Assembly (NCBI RefSeq): GCF_028769735.1
Contig: NC_088169.1
Location: 43,429,229-43,493,228, forward strand
Length of the DNA stretch: 64,000 bases
Direction of reading: 5' to 3'
Source of the DNA: Zonotrichia leucophrys gambelii
Taxonomy: Eukaryota > Chordata > Aves > Passeriformes > Passerellidae
Position numbers and translations under genes: made by a program. Each line of letters begins with the position of its first letter. The first letter of the stretch is position 1. Shown here one piece after another: positions 25,674 through 39,519 of the stretch. The notes under the pieces were generated by a model. It ran no database searches, was not told the DNA's origin, and saw nothing but the letters and a program-made list of their open reading frames with translations.

Positions 25674-28600
25674 AATTTGTCTTCAGGCTCCAATGCTCTC
25701 AGCCAGAGCTGTTCTTGGATTGTGTGTATTGCTGTGCAGCTGCAACACTGCTTGCAGGATGGCTGTGGTATGTGGGAGCCCATTTTTAGCTGTTGGTTTG
25801 TAGTCTTCATTTCTCATGATTCTTCTGGAGTCTGATCAAATACTGTCTCACTAGCACCTATATGCCCACCTTAAACATATGATGGGAGAGAAAAAATAAA
25901 GGCTTCTCTTTTTTCTAATCAACACTGTCATCACTTCATTTACCTTATGTTAAGGGAGTAACTCTTTTCCAAATTTTAATACTATCCATATTGAAATCCC
26001 CAACAGAAATTCAAACTGCAGAAAGACAGAACTCACAACACAAGGAGATTTAATATTCTGAAGAGCACCTCAGAATAAAAAACAAACCAAGGGAAGGAGA
26101 AAGGTGTGTTAGTGTAAAGCATTTTGCAGTACACACCATACACATTTAAGCTAATTTTACACCATATACATTTCAGCTAATTTATGGCACCTAAAGAACC
26201 AAGCTTAAATTAAAATTTATGGCAAAAGAAAGCAAAACTTAACAGACAATAAAAAAAAATCACAAACAATTAGGAACGCATCCCTTCCTGTCTTCCAGAT
26301 CTTGTTAAGAAAATATCCCTTTATTGTTTCTTCCTAACACATACATTATGCTGTCTCACTGAATACCCTTTAAATCAAACTCCCATTAAAATTAGAAATT
26401 CAAGAGAAATGCTAAATTTTTTCTTATCAGTAGAAAATTAATTGTGATAAACAGGAGGTATTGTGCCTTTTCAAAAAAAATAGGTTCATAGTCAAAATTT
26501 TAAAGATAAAACCAATAATTATATTAACTTTATTATCGAATAATGACATGTATTAAAATGAAATAAAAATATTATTTCTTAAGAAAAAAATAGGATAAAG
26601 GAGGTGTGATTATATAGATGCATCTGAGTAATTCTTATTCCAACAGAGGTAACAATATGTGCAAGCTAGTCAGCACTTAACAAAAAAAAAAAAAAAGTTT
26701 TCTCTTTTTTTTTAAATTTTAGATTTAGACTCTTGAGAAGAGCCTGCAAAACCAGTCATTTTATGTTAACACTATGTTTTCCAAACCATTTTCTTGGTAC
26801 TTTTCAGTGGTAAAGGGATTTCTGAATGAAGTTTCAGCATTTTTAAACAAAAAATTAATCAGCAGTTTGAAAAAAACCATGAAAATGCAAACACTAAAAA
26901 ATATTTTTGGCAAGCATTAACACTTATAATTGCAGAAAATTGTGTAAATCTATGTCTAAGGAAAAAAATGGCACTAAATCAAAACAAGGAATACTACTAA
27001 GTATTTTTTTCACTATAGTATTCATAATAATAATAGAATTAATCCAAAAGTGTAGTAACTCATAATTCAAAACAAGTCTTTCAGAATTTTCATTTAAATA
27101 TTTTTCTGTAAAATTAATTTCATTAGTAGCATTATACAAGCTTTAAAAAAAAAAGAAAATTAAATCCAGATTTCCATTAATCATAGTACATAGAAAAATA
27201 AAACAATATCTGAATACCACATGTCATATGCCAATAATCAAAGTAGGTACTGTAGTCAACCCTTTTCATTATTATTAAACTTTCTAAAATAGGGGAGAGA
27301 AAGTCCTTTGATCAAGTCTTATATGGATGAAAAAGACACAAGTAATGAGTATTAAAAATCTTTTTCAAAGCCTGTTTCTACTTTTTTTTAATCTCAAAAC
27401 TGCTTAAAAAAACAATTAAGTGTTGGAAAGTATCTTAGGACCTCAAGAGTTTGTTTTTTTCCTAAGAGAGTATTTCTACAATTAAAAAAAAAAGATATTT
27501 TTAGAAGTCTTTTAGTCTTTTTTGCCACATACAGCTAGGAAATAAAAATATTGGTTTACCTGGACATGGCATAAAAGCAAGATTCTTTTTTTCATTTTGT
27601 TTTGCAAAGACTCATATCTTTTAAAGAGTTTTACAAAAAACATGGCTGAGATTTCACCATTTCTACAGTCTAAAATGTTCACGACCATCAGGATAGCAAA
27701 AGCAAAGAAATGTTCTCAAAACACTTCCATTAAATATTTTTTGATTGCAGTTATATCGTATGGAAAGTTCAATGTAGAGAGAAGTTCCTTATGCTTCATT
27801 TATGTCTTTTGAAATTATGTAATTGTGAAATTAGATGTAGAAATATCAATAGAGCAGAAAATGGTTAAAATGAATCTACAACTATTAAAGAGTCAGCAGA
27901 TATTCAATGTTAATCAATTTTTTAATATATTTTAGTGAAGTGTGTGGAGTTTGGGAACACTCTGAGCCTTTTAGTTCTACTGTGTTTACTAACAGTAGGA
28001 TTATTGATCCTGTCAAGGCAATAAACTGAAATAAAATCACTTCATCAGCTGAAGCACTGATGATCAGTGCATCTCAGAAGCATTCAATAGAAGGTAGGAG
28101 ATGCTACTATAGTAATTTTTAAAGTAGTGTTATTTTTTCTCTAAGTCCCAGCAGTATCCTCTTTTTTTCATTAAAAGCTCAACAAAATGACACAATCCTC
28201 ATTTTCTAAAAAATACCCAACATTTTTTTACTTTGCTAATACTGACAAAGCAGGTAAGAGATTTTTAATCTCTTATTTTCTAGAATCAGGCTATCATACC
28301 CAGCTTTAGAACAGAACTGTTTAATATTTATAGATGGTTTCAAAATATTTAGGTATTTAAGTGAAGCAGAAAGAACTGAAAATACAAATTCTCACTACCA
28401 TCTTTTCTTGTGACAATATGAAACACTAAAATTAAATAGAGAGCCTGAAAATAAATTAGAAAATGTTGAATATAATACCATAGTGCAACTGGATTAATGA
28501 AATAAACAGTTCATATATTTATCCAAAGGTTCATCAGTCACACTGAAATATACTACTATATTAATACCATTATTCAAGCTTTTATAGAATAAGGCTTAAA

Positions 28601-29232
28601 AATAAAAATCTACAGAACTAGCATATAGAATTTGTAGAAAAAAAAATCAAATTTCATTTTTCTTAAGTTTGTTATTCAAGAAGAAATATAAACTTGAAAT
28701 AGCTTTTTAAAAACAAAAACTATAAAACCCAGGTACATTCTACCCTTCCCTGAGTGCATGTGTCACCATATTTAAATACTTTATAGAAAATAATTGGGAA
28801 GAAGATGAATATGTGAGAAGAATCTGTTTCTGGACCTGCAGCTGTGAAAAAATAATAAGCCTTCTCTGAATCCAAATTACTGGGAAATGGAGGTGTCTCA
28901 AATTCATCTTGTGGTCAGTTGCCAGACTTGGATGTGCTCATTTGCTTCCAGCTGATGTGATTCAGCCTCATAGAATTTCTGGATTGTAACAAGAAGCTGT
29001 CCAGCAAAAACTCTCATTTCATATTTTGGTATATAATTCTATTTCAATTGTTTTAGTTCTCCATAATTTCTATATTTTCTGAATTTTCTTCAGATTGCCA
29101 AATCTTGTAATTTCCAAATTTGTAAAATACCCCCTTTTTAAGCCAAAATTATTTAATACTGGCTGCAATGCTGACCTACTATTCCTAGTAATCTTTTTGC
29201 AGTCTAATAACTGCTCTTTAAACAGAGATGGT

Positions 29233-29552
29233 TGTAGGGGGATAGAATATAAGTAAATAAAGGTAGTATAGAAAGTAATCTTACCCCCTAAAGAGTTGCA
29301 GCTGGGTTAATTATTAAAGATCAGGAGCAGGCCTGACTTTAACAGGCCACAGCTGTAGCCAATAAGAAGAGTGTTATAAAAAAGGGGATTGGGTGATTGA
29401 GGGGACTGGCATCAGTTGGCTGCTGTGAGGACAAGGGAGAGTCAGTGCCTGGAGGAGATGCCTACGAGAAACATCAAGGAGGTGTGAAACTCCAGCAGTA
29501 TAGAACCTTTGCAATATAATGACAATAGAATCTTTGCACTATAATGACAACA
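29233..29552 (+). mobile_element. Solo LTR, 320 bp
   Basis: Starts TGTAGGGGG and ends GACAACA, giving TG...CA termini. The flanks are 'gatggt' (29227-29232) and 'gatagt' (29553-29558), a 6-bp target duplication with one mismatch. A CCAAT box (29359-29363) lies 11 bases upstream of a TATA box (29375-29380), which fixes the orientation. Near the end, 'aatataatgacaatagaatc' and a similar unit form a short tandem repeat. No internal genes. It is antisense to GPC5. Confidence 0.78.
29359..29380 (+). promoter_or_regulatory. CCAAT and TATA boxes of the 320-bp LTR
   Basis: CCAAT at 29359-29363 and TATAAA at 29375-29380 sit in the middle of the LTR in the expected order. This is the former retroviral promoter; present activity is unknown. 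Confidence 0.55.
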
Positions 29553-32500
29553 GATAGTGACACTTTTTCTTTTCCTAATTTTTTTCTTTTCAACTTAACT
29601 TCTTCACTATGAACTCCACAATCCTTATTGTTCAAACTTAATTGATATAATATTTCAGCAACCGTCTTACTGAATTACTGAAACTTTTCTGTGGTACTCC
29701 TTCAAGCAAAGATTCTAGAACATGGTGTTTGAATGGTATATTGAGAAGATCTTATATTGCTGAGAAGATATTCTATTGCTCTGTCACAGGCTCTCTGTAA
29801 ACACAGGTTGTCTCTTAGCACATTTCCTGCTTTCTCCTTTCTTCCTCATTTTCTCCTGAATTGATTCATGGTTGTGTGGTCCATCTTTTGGTATTTAGAA
29901 GCACAAATCGAGACTTAAAATGTTTTACTTCAAGTCCATCAACTAAATTTTATTTCCAAAGCCTCATTCCCACTCATCACCCTTTAGATTTCATAATAAT
30001 ATAATAAGCATCTTTGTTGCTTAAACAGATGAACAGAAGCTCAGTTCTCTCAAAGAGGCTTTTTACTTTTCTTGCTGAAGATTTTTGTTACTATTTATTC
30101 CACTCTTGCCCATTAATTCAAATCAGCATGGCTTCTGGAAATTCAGTGTAAGTCCTGCACTTTCTAATACCTTTCCATGGAGTTCCTTATTTTCACTAGG
30201 ACTTTATTTTTTTGCTTAGTGGTTTTGAATTGGAGCCTCACTTTGTTATATTATTTTTCCTCTGGTTTTTTTGATAGTTACACTTGAATTTCTGCAACTC
30301 AAATACATGTTGTACTCCAAATCATTACCTCTGCAGAGTTATTCTTACATCCCTAATTTTATACTGCAAACAGATCAGAGCTGGGTAAAAGTAATCCTCC
30401 AAACCTCCCCCAGACCAGCTATAGAAAACTCTGACAACAAGAATAAGAATCCTGAAGACTGGCATTTCTGCTAAAATTTTGTGTCATGGAAATATATCCT
30501 GAATTTATTATGGTCATTCAAATTACTCCCAAGAAATTAGCTTATTGGGGGGTTTAATGGCATTTACATGTCTGGGGAGTTTCGAAAAGGTTTTAGAAAC
30601 ATACAGGATTTTTGTGGTGCAGAAAAGCAGTCAATCTGTTCTTGACAAACAGCTGCCTTAGGTCCACATGAACAAATGCAAACAGAATTCAGTGTTGCCC
30701 ACAAGGAAGCAAATTCCATATCCTTGGCCAAATATATCTAATAGAGGTACCTCACTTTGGACTGTGGTTATACTAAAATGCCAAAATAGAAAAAATGAGA
30801 CATTCTAGAGTATGATTCACAATACCTCAAGCCTGAAGTGCCTCCAGAGGTGTCTTTTTCCCTTTCCTGCAGGGAGCGCAAACAATTTAGAGTATTTAAG
30901 ATTTAAATTACTCAAGATTTGAGCCCAGGCTACAACTTTGCTTTCAATATCAAAGTAGTGATAGATATTCATGTTACTCTGTATTTTTCTAAAAATACAA
31001 ACCATATCAATATAGTATATTCCTATCCTGAAGGAACTTGCATATTTCACAGCCTGAATAATGAAACTGTCATATAACTTACAAAGCAATAAAGGCAAGA
31101 CTCAAAAATAATCATTGTAGTGCTTGAAATTATTAGTATTTTAAATGTATTGGCAAACAAAAAAAGAGAGAGAGTGAGAAGAAGAGGAAAAGAGAAATTG
31201 AGCAGCATCAAAAATAAAATTATTTTATAAAATTAAGTCTTCAACTAAGTCGCCCATTCCTGCAAAATGCAGAAGTACAGTGGAAAAGAGCACAATCTCA
31301 GGGTGCACAGATGACATTTCTCTTTCATCATAATACCAAAATGTCTTATTCGAAATTGGCTTGAAATAAACAAATGAGGCTATAGTTCTCCATATTATGC
31401 AATTTTTTAAAATTAAAAGTCTTCAATTAAGTCTTTTAAAGCTGAATATGGAATCAAAAGAATGAGGGGAATTTTTTTTAATAGAAACTATTATACAAAT
31501 ATCAAATAAAACTAAAATAGAATTTAAATATTCATAGCTGCTTCTTTGTTCCTATATTTCAATTATTAACACTTTATATTAGTTTTTGTTTCTGTGAAAT
31601 CATTTTTTCTAGGGGTTTTTCCTTCATGCTGAAAAAACAGTTTTAGGAAAAATTAGAAATTTAATTGAATAGGAAACATAAGAAGGAATGAAAAGTATTT
31701 GATGTTAGAACAATTTTTTTCATATAGAAGTTTCATTTTAAACCAATATTTTTTCCCTTTAAGAACTTCCAAATAAATGCTTCCTCAAAATTCCCCCAAA
31801 TTGTCTATTTTATTATTTGTTATGTTTTCATAAACTGTTGTTTCTTGATAAAACTTCTGTCACACAAAAGTTTCTAACTGAAGAAATTTCCTCCTAGATA
31901 GGAAGATACACATCTTTTTACTGATATGCATGAAAACAATTTTCTTAAAACTGATGTTTTATAAGGTGACATCTTCACATATAAGCCTCCAAGATATATC
32001 AAGCTGACTATTTTATGAGATTTAATTTTACTTACACCAAAATCACAAGTGTCTGTTTGCAACACCTGCAGAGCTTAACTATGGTTATCCAGCAGAAAAA
32101 TACACTTAAATCTGATCAATCCAGTGGTATATTTTAAAAAGTATCTTAATGGATATGTCCCCACTTCACCAGCTAAATCCTAACTTTACGCTCTGCTCTT
32201 AGCACATTCCTCATACAAAACTTCCTTAAAAGTACTCGGAGAAAATCAAACAAGTGGTTTCTTGAAGGACCTGCACAGAATGACAGTAAAAGCAATAACA
32301 AATGCACTCTTATTAAATGTAGTAACTAAAGAAATCACAGTACCTCACCTTGCTATGGTGAACCCTGTGAGTTGTGTGGAGAAGGAAAGTAATAATTTTG
32401 GATATGAAAAAATATTAACGCTACATGTACGTCTATACAAAACCAACCAAAAAAACTCTGGAGACAACATTTAAGCTGCTGGGAGGAAAATTGAAGCCCA

Positions 32501-35500
32501 AGCCCTGCATATTAGTATTTACTGACATACTTTGAGAATCCCACATGCCTCCAAAAACAGAAGTAGAGGAACAATATTAATCTAAAATTGAAGAAAAATT
32601 GCAAGGAAAAAAATCTGATTAATTAATAACAGTAGACAGTAGAAATTAAGAGAGCTGTTACAGGAGGAACTAATTGCAGCTGAACTGTAAAGGAACCAGA
32701 TGGCTGGCACTTCAAACAAGGCGTCAAATAGGTTGTAAAAGAGTTCTTAAACAGAAGAATGGGGGAAAATTGACAGCTATGATAAAATATGTACCAGGTG
32801 CATATGTTTAGGTATGTAACATTGAACTGTAGCATGGAGGTACAGAGGTTTAGAGGACAACTTTAATGAATGAAATGATAGAGGAGAACAATAGTCAAAT
32901 AGAAGGTGGAAAAAACCAGATTAAATGAATTAAATTATTACAATAAATAAAAACATTTCCCAAAGTGCTTTCATGCAACTATTGAATACCATGCTCCATG
33001 ATTATGATGCTACCTGACTCTTCAAAATCTGTATAAGACTTACTTGGAAAGCAGATTGTTGCATCTCTATATACGACAAGGGTGTAAAATCAGGTGACCA
33101 AGAAATAAAGGAAATAATGATGGATAGTTTTATAAACAGTAGCCTTACTGTGATGGAGGTCTGGTAGAGAAGTTTGCACACTTTTCACGAAAAATTAATG
33201 TTGCTATATTTATTGACACATTATGCTGCAGGTTTTTGTCTGCCCAGATCTGTGTACTTCGATAAATTGAGCATAGGCTTGAGTAAATAGTTCTGTTACA
33301 AGGCAGAGCTAGGGCAAGGCAGCTGCATTAAGAAGGAAATTACAGTTCAAGGTAACAGAATTGGAATTTTGCAGCCTCTTTCGATCTTATCACTGTGTTT
33401 TTATCATAGTCATTCATTATTTGCACTTTGAAATACCTTCCTGTCTTTCATCACAATAAAGACAAAAGTTTTCACAGAGGCTATAATACACTTCTCTCCT
33501 CCTTTCCTTCATGAATAGTTAGTACCTAACAGTAAGACTTTAACTCAGATATTTAAACTATTTTTTTCAGTTATAGTCCTGACTGAATAGGAAACAATTT
33601 TCTTGCTTTTGAGCTGTGTTGTCATTGTCCCAGACCTACGTACCAGCAGGAAACATAGAAGGTCAGATACCTGTTAAAAGAAATGTTGAATATGACATGG
33701 AAGTATTTTATGGAATGAGATGAAACCCATGTGATTATTTAAAAGAGGAAGATGAACTGGGGAAGGTGAGGAAGCAGAAATAAGAAGCTGACAAGGGGAA
33801 ACTGAACCTGGAAAAATAATACTTAAGGATTATAGAAGAAGGATATATGCAAATATACATCCCATTAACAGGCAGAAAACAAAGGAAAACACTTTTATCT
33901 AAAATTAGCTTACAGTACTTCTATCAGCTTAAGCCTTTAGTCCTCTTAAATTTTCTTTTCATCATTTGCTCAGCCTGTACTATGGGCCAGTGTACCCATG
34001 AGGACATTTATGCAGTAATCACATGTCAAGTAAACTAGATGAGGATAGTGATTACTTTTAATGACTAATTAACTTTGCTCAACTGAAGTGTCAAGCAAGT
34101 TACAAGAAGAGAAGTTTCTAGTCAAAACATGATCATACATGAAAAGCTGGGCTCTGTATATTTGTTTAGGAATTTACAGACACGGAATTGGTTTAGGGTT
34201 CTCTTTAGAGATGCAATGAATTGTTCATTGCTTGGGGGTTTTGTATCCTACAGTTGTATATACAGTGCAGTGAGGCAGGCCACAGATCAAGCTGAATGAC
34301 TCACTAAGAAAAAAAATAAAAGTACAGGAAAGAGAGGAAACAGCAGTGTCCCACCGATGTCCCTGTTCCAGAGCAGCACTTTACTACAATTATCACTGGC
34401 TTCAGAGTAGGAATGAGAAAAATGTGTCTCCATTTTCTCTCCAAAGTATGACCTACAAGGATGGAGCTTTGCAAACAAGTCAGGGTGGGTATTTGGCAGC
34501 AGAATGTTTAGATCTTCTTCAAAGCATTCCTCAGTCTGCTCTTAAGGATGAACCTTATCAGACACAGAAGGGTGTTGAAAAGGCCAAAACACAGCATTAA
34601 GGAACTGGTAAGTACGCTGGTTTTAAGCCAACAAATAAGTTAATATTACTTTCAAGATGTAAAATTTTGAAAAGTCATTTAAAGAAATGAACACATTAAA
34701 GAATTTAAATTAGGCTGCACAATCTGTTTGATAAAGTATATTAAGATTGGTTTGCCTTTTTTAAGGACTAAATTTGAAAAATATTTTTCAAAGTAATAGC
34801 TAACCTGTCTTGAAAAGAAACATATAAATCTCTATTCAACCAGGTTACTATCAAAGCTATTATTTTTTCTATATTGACAAGTTTTATTCTGTGAATGTCT
34901 TATTATATGCTTGTTTTAGAAGGAATTTAGAATTAGCATATTTATCAGGCTTCTTTTGGGTTTTGTTTTTTAAATGTATCAGTCAGTTAAATACAGAGCA
35001 GTGTAATATTTCAGTACTGGAGAGAAGCTAAGAAACCTACCCACAAACCTAGTGCATAATCACAGTCTGTCAGGATGTATTTGTATTCTTCTGTATTCTC
35101 TTTTGAAACAAAAACTGCTTTAAAAATGCACAGCACAGCTTGTTTCAGACACTTCCTTTTACTCCATAGTCCTCAACAGCTTTGCTGAGACTTCATGCAA
35201 ATTAAATACTTCACCTTTGGTACTGATTTTTCAACTGTTCGCTGACTTAGTCTCTCAAGACAAAACCAGGGTTGTGCTGAGCAAAATTTGTGACCATAAA
35301 CTATATGATACAGTTTCAAATACAGTTTGTGTTATCCACATGGATTTCAGACCCACAGTGTTCAAAAGCAGTTGAATGCTCCATACTGTGCTGCTGCTTT
35401 CCACAATTCCAAAACTTCCAAAGATAAGATGAGTTCTTTAGGCAACACACAGCCCTCATAGATAACATGAGATTTCTGTTTATAAGATTTCAGAGCAACA

Positions 35501-36049
35501 GATTGCTTTCCAGACGGATTTTTCTTGTGCCTACAGAACACATTGCTTATTTTGCAAACTGGCAAGGAGAACAAATTATGATGATGCCTGCAGCAAATGA
35601 CTTGCTCTGTATTGCTCTCCACAGGTCACTGCCTCCAAGGATTTCCCAGGACTGAGACCAAAAGGAAATAGCCTGTCTCAAATAGGAAACATTCAACATG
35701 CTCAAAAAGGATGTATTACTTTTCAGGCCAGAAAGTCTGTAACCAGCAACATTTTTCCCTTAACAGTTAACCACTGAAATGCTTTTGAAATGCTTTTTTG
35801 TAAGGTGTTTTGTGTTGTTGTAGTACCTGTTTCATTTTAGATTCACAATTATGTATAATGACTGTTGCACATATTCTAAGAAATGGTCTTAGGATCACTG
35901 GTGGTAAACAATCCACTTTCCTTTGTGCTTTCTGTTTTATAATTGCTGACAGCATCTTTTCATGTCCATAGTGTTTTTGACAGATCTTCTCATGTGTATT
36001 ACCTGGTGTTATAACATATGAGTGCACACAGTATAGTCACAGAGTCAAT

Positions 36050-36118
36050 AGAATCATAGAATAGTTCCGCTTGGGAGGGACATTTAAAGGTCTTCTAGGC
36101 CAACCCTCAACCCCCCAG
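36050..36118 (-). mobile_element. CR1 LINE, short 3' tail, reverse orientation
   Basis: 'agaatcatagaatagttccg' then 'gggagggacatttaaaggtc' and 'caaccctcaacccccc' is the reverse complement of a CR1 3' terminus. The following 300 bases do not continue as CR1 that I recognise. Confidence 0.85.
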
Positions 36119-36418
36119 CAGCACTCTCCTCAGCTGTGACACTTGGACTGACACAAGGCAATGCATTCCCATCAGTATTTTTGGAACTGCTGCTGTATTT
36201 GAACATTCTCTGCTCCTGTACACAACCCACAGCTGGCAAACCAAGGTGGGACACAGTGCTGAGCCAGCACAAATGGACACCCAGCACATCCTGCTTAGTG
36301 CCTTGATAGGGCAGCCTGGAGGAACCCCTCACATGGGAATCTCCATGGTGCCAAGGAGACCTCTGCAAGACCATGGAAATGGCACTCACACCTCAGTGCC
36401 ACCTGCTGTCCCACTCTT
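36119..36418. other. GC-richer unassigned block beside a CR1 tail
   Basis: About 300 bases richer in G and C than the surroundings, with an unbroken minus-strand frame of 101 codons (36084-36389) that begins outside any splice or promoter signal I can see and matches no family I know. It may be the body of an unfamiliar repeat whose 3' tail is the CR1-like end at 36050-36118, or a separate old insertion. Confidence 0.3.
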
Positions 36419-37280
36419 CTTTTTCCTTTTTAATGTATTTGCTTGAATACAAAGTATCTTCTTAATGTTACAGAGATGTTGACAGATTACACCTGTCATT
36501 AATTAGTACTAACAGGAACAGTAAGTGGCTTCTCAAATTTTTGTTGATACTTTCCATCCTGATTTGATATTATTCTACGAGGTTGCTAAGCTTCTGCTCT
36601 TAAGAGGCTGTCAATTAAGGTAAATCAATTTGGGAAGGCTTTGTGATGTGTGTCAGATTTCATAAGTTAAAGCTACTACTTGATTTTCACTTCTGACTAG
36701 AGAGCTGATGTCCTGCTAAACTTAAATCTTTTAAAGCCCTATTTGATACTGCTCTATATTTCTCTTCCCTTTTTACCAAACATGTTGTAAGCATGTCAGT
36801 TTGAGAATATTCCTCTATCTATTATCAATGAAATAAGAATATTGATTTAAGAAGTACATATTAGAACAGTGTACGGGGTGTGGTGGTCTCTATGAGGAGC
36901 AGGTGGAGCTACTTCAGGCTCCTCCAAAATCTCAAACCTCTCCTTCCCTTTATATTGTAGTTAAAAATGAGAAGGTAGAACAATGGTCCTGTTTTGCTAA
37001 AAAACCTAACACAAGCAATTTTTACCAGTTATAACAGCAAACAATTTAGGTGCAAAATAGACTTTTGTAGATAGGATCTGCACCATAATCAATACTTCAG
37101 TTAGTGTCACTATCCACCTAAGTAGCTAGAAAAGGCTGTTTTATTTTCTCAGCCACTGTTCTCTTCAAAAAATGAATTAGAATTTACAGTATCTCCCTGC
37201 TGTATCAACAAATGTTTTCTCACTGTGCAAGGCTTTATAAGAAATGCAAGGAGAAAAATAACATAAAATCAAATGTTAAG

Positions 37281-37296
37281 GTTTTTTTTTTTTTTT
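37281..37296 (+). repeat. Poly-T run (about 16)
   Basis: Simple T run within AT-rich intron; nothing else around it. Confidence 0.75.
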
Positions 37297-39499
37297 AATT
37301 AGCCCATTATTAAGAGCTTTATACAAATTTGAACAACAAACAATTTCAGAAAGCCCTTTGCAATGTAGACTCTTTTCATTTCAGCATAAATCCTATTTAA
37401 AAAAGATACTTCACAAAAATAATCATTTGTTCTAAATGAACAGGACTTTGATTAGCCCTTAATAACTCTGGTAATCTAGTTAGTGAAAAACAAAGTAAGC
37501 TAGGGAAACTATTACTGGTGTTTTAATTAAATTACTGATCAGAAGGAATATGTGGCTGGCGACAGTTTTTCTCAATTTACCTCCTAAGCATCCCAGCAGT
37601 GGGACATGCATCAGCTAAACTGCATACCCTCCTAATTACCTTTTTCTGCCTTCTGCCTATAAACAATACATAGGTTTGAGTTTACACATAATTTTCCAAG
37701 ACATACAGTCATCTCAGAATGTTCATGTAACTTTTAGTGTTGACTTACAAATACAGAAAGGCCACCTTTGTGAGCAACAAAAAGGGTTTATACCTTCACT
37801 ATCATCACAAAACTGTGAAGAAAACCTTTTCACTCCCAAGAGATGAAAAAGCATCAGCAATCCTGCACTCCTTTGTGTGCTTTTGAGGCTGGAAGTTGAA
37901 GTACATTTAAAAGGGAGGAGTATGAATCTCAGAAAATAATTTCCCACCTAATCTCTAACTACTTAATGTTTTTACAGGAATTCTGCCAATATTTTACATG
38001 CAGTGGCAATAGTCAAGCACTTAACATATTGTTGGCACCAGCCAGCAGTCAGAGGCAGCTCTCAATAGAAAGGATAAAAGACTGGAACAGCTCACACAAT
38101 GAAATATGAAATAGATTTCTCTGTCAAGTAGGAATATCCCGGTATCCCTACATCACTAGTACTCTACTATCATGCCTTGCCAAAACAAGAATATGTTCAA
38201 GAGTTTGCTTTCAAAAAGACAGTAGCATTGTATTTCTTCCAGAAATAAATAATTTATAAAAAGAAGCAGTGCCAACAAATCACTGGGGAAAAAAATTAAC
38301 ACAATCAACTACTGAGCTATTCTTTACCTGCAGATTTGTTCTAACTTTGGATGAAACCAAAAAGTGTAAAAAAAAAAAAAAACCAAAATCTAAGGCAAAA
38401 TTAACATTTAGATATGCATTTGTAATATGAAATAAAGAACAAACTCGTGAGGAAGTCTTTCCTAGTGCAACAAAAGATAAATAGGCAGTTTAGGAGCAAA
38501 CACAGCTGAAAGTAATTCTAATACCAGTGAATGCTGAATGGTTGCTGCAGAAAGTGCACTGAAATTTGGCTTCCCACTTACCTGTTATTGAAAGGTACAA
38601 ACTGCAGGTTACACTATATCAACAAAAAGCATTTAAGAAGATAGAGGGAAAGAAAAGTTTAGAAAGTGAGTCTCCAAGAAGGTGCCACCGAAGACTGGGT
38701 CAAACTACATATGTGTCTAATGCTGTACTCTTGAGAATTCCTTCATTCCATGAGAAAGAATTGCATTTCAGTCATTAAAAAAGTAATCAAAATGTCTAAT
38801 TTGTGACATGTATAGAGTTGTTGGCATTAGTTTAAGAGGCCGGGGGGTTTAACTATTAGGTGGTTTTCCTAACACTACAGTAAGTAGGTACAATTGCAAG
38901 TGCCACACCTTGTGGATGAATAATTTCAAAACATGGTTCTTTTTAGGATGAGGATTCAGGTAATATATTCCATCCCAATTTCCAATTCATACATGAACAG
39001 CTCTTACAAAAACACATATTAACTTGACTGTGCTGTGGTACATTGATAAAAGCTTTAAAAAATGCAGATGGAAAATTTAGTTGTTAGCATGCCAAATCAG
39101 TGTCAAAACAAAGTCTCATCTCACTATTTTTGCAGCCTTTTTGAGACAGGTAAATGGGCAAATGGCAGCATGGTGAAACAGAGCGTTCACCATGCAATAA
39201 TAATGACAAGTAGTAAAGGAAAAATTAGACTGTCACCAGCATTTAATGTCATATGAAGTAATGGCATTTACTCCTTTAAGGAATGTAAGCATCAATTCCA
39301 TTAGGGACAGTTTTCAGCCCTTTGTCGAGAAGGTAAATATTATTTTATGCATATCAGCTAGCACTCTAGTGGTATAGCAGTGCAAGATGGGATCTTCTCC
39401 AAATAAGTTCAGACATGCCTTTTACTGCACTGAGAAATTGGAAATCATTTATCCTGAGAGACGCATTTAACTTTCCAGTGTAGTCACTAATGGTAGGTG

Positions 39500-39519
39500 C
39501 CTCTGGAGATCTCCAGAGG
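39500..39519. repeat. 20-bp perfect palindrome
   Basis: 'cctctggagatctccagagg' equals its own reverse complement. A second inverted repeat follows closely, with 8-bp arms 39528-39535 and 39545-39552. Confidence 0.95.
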
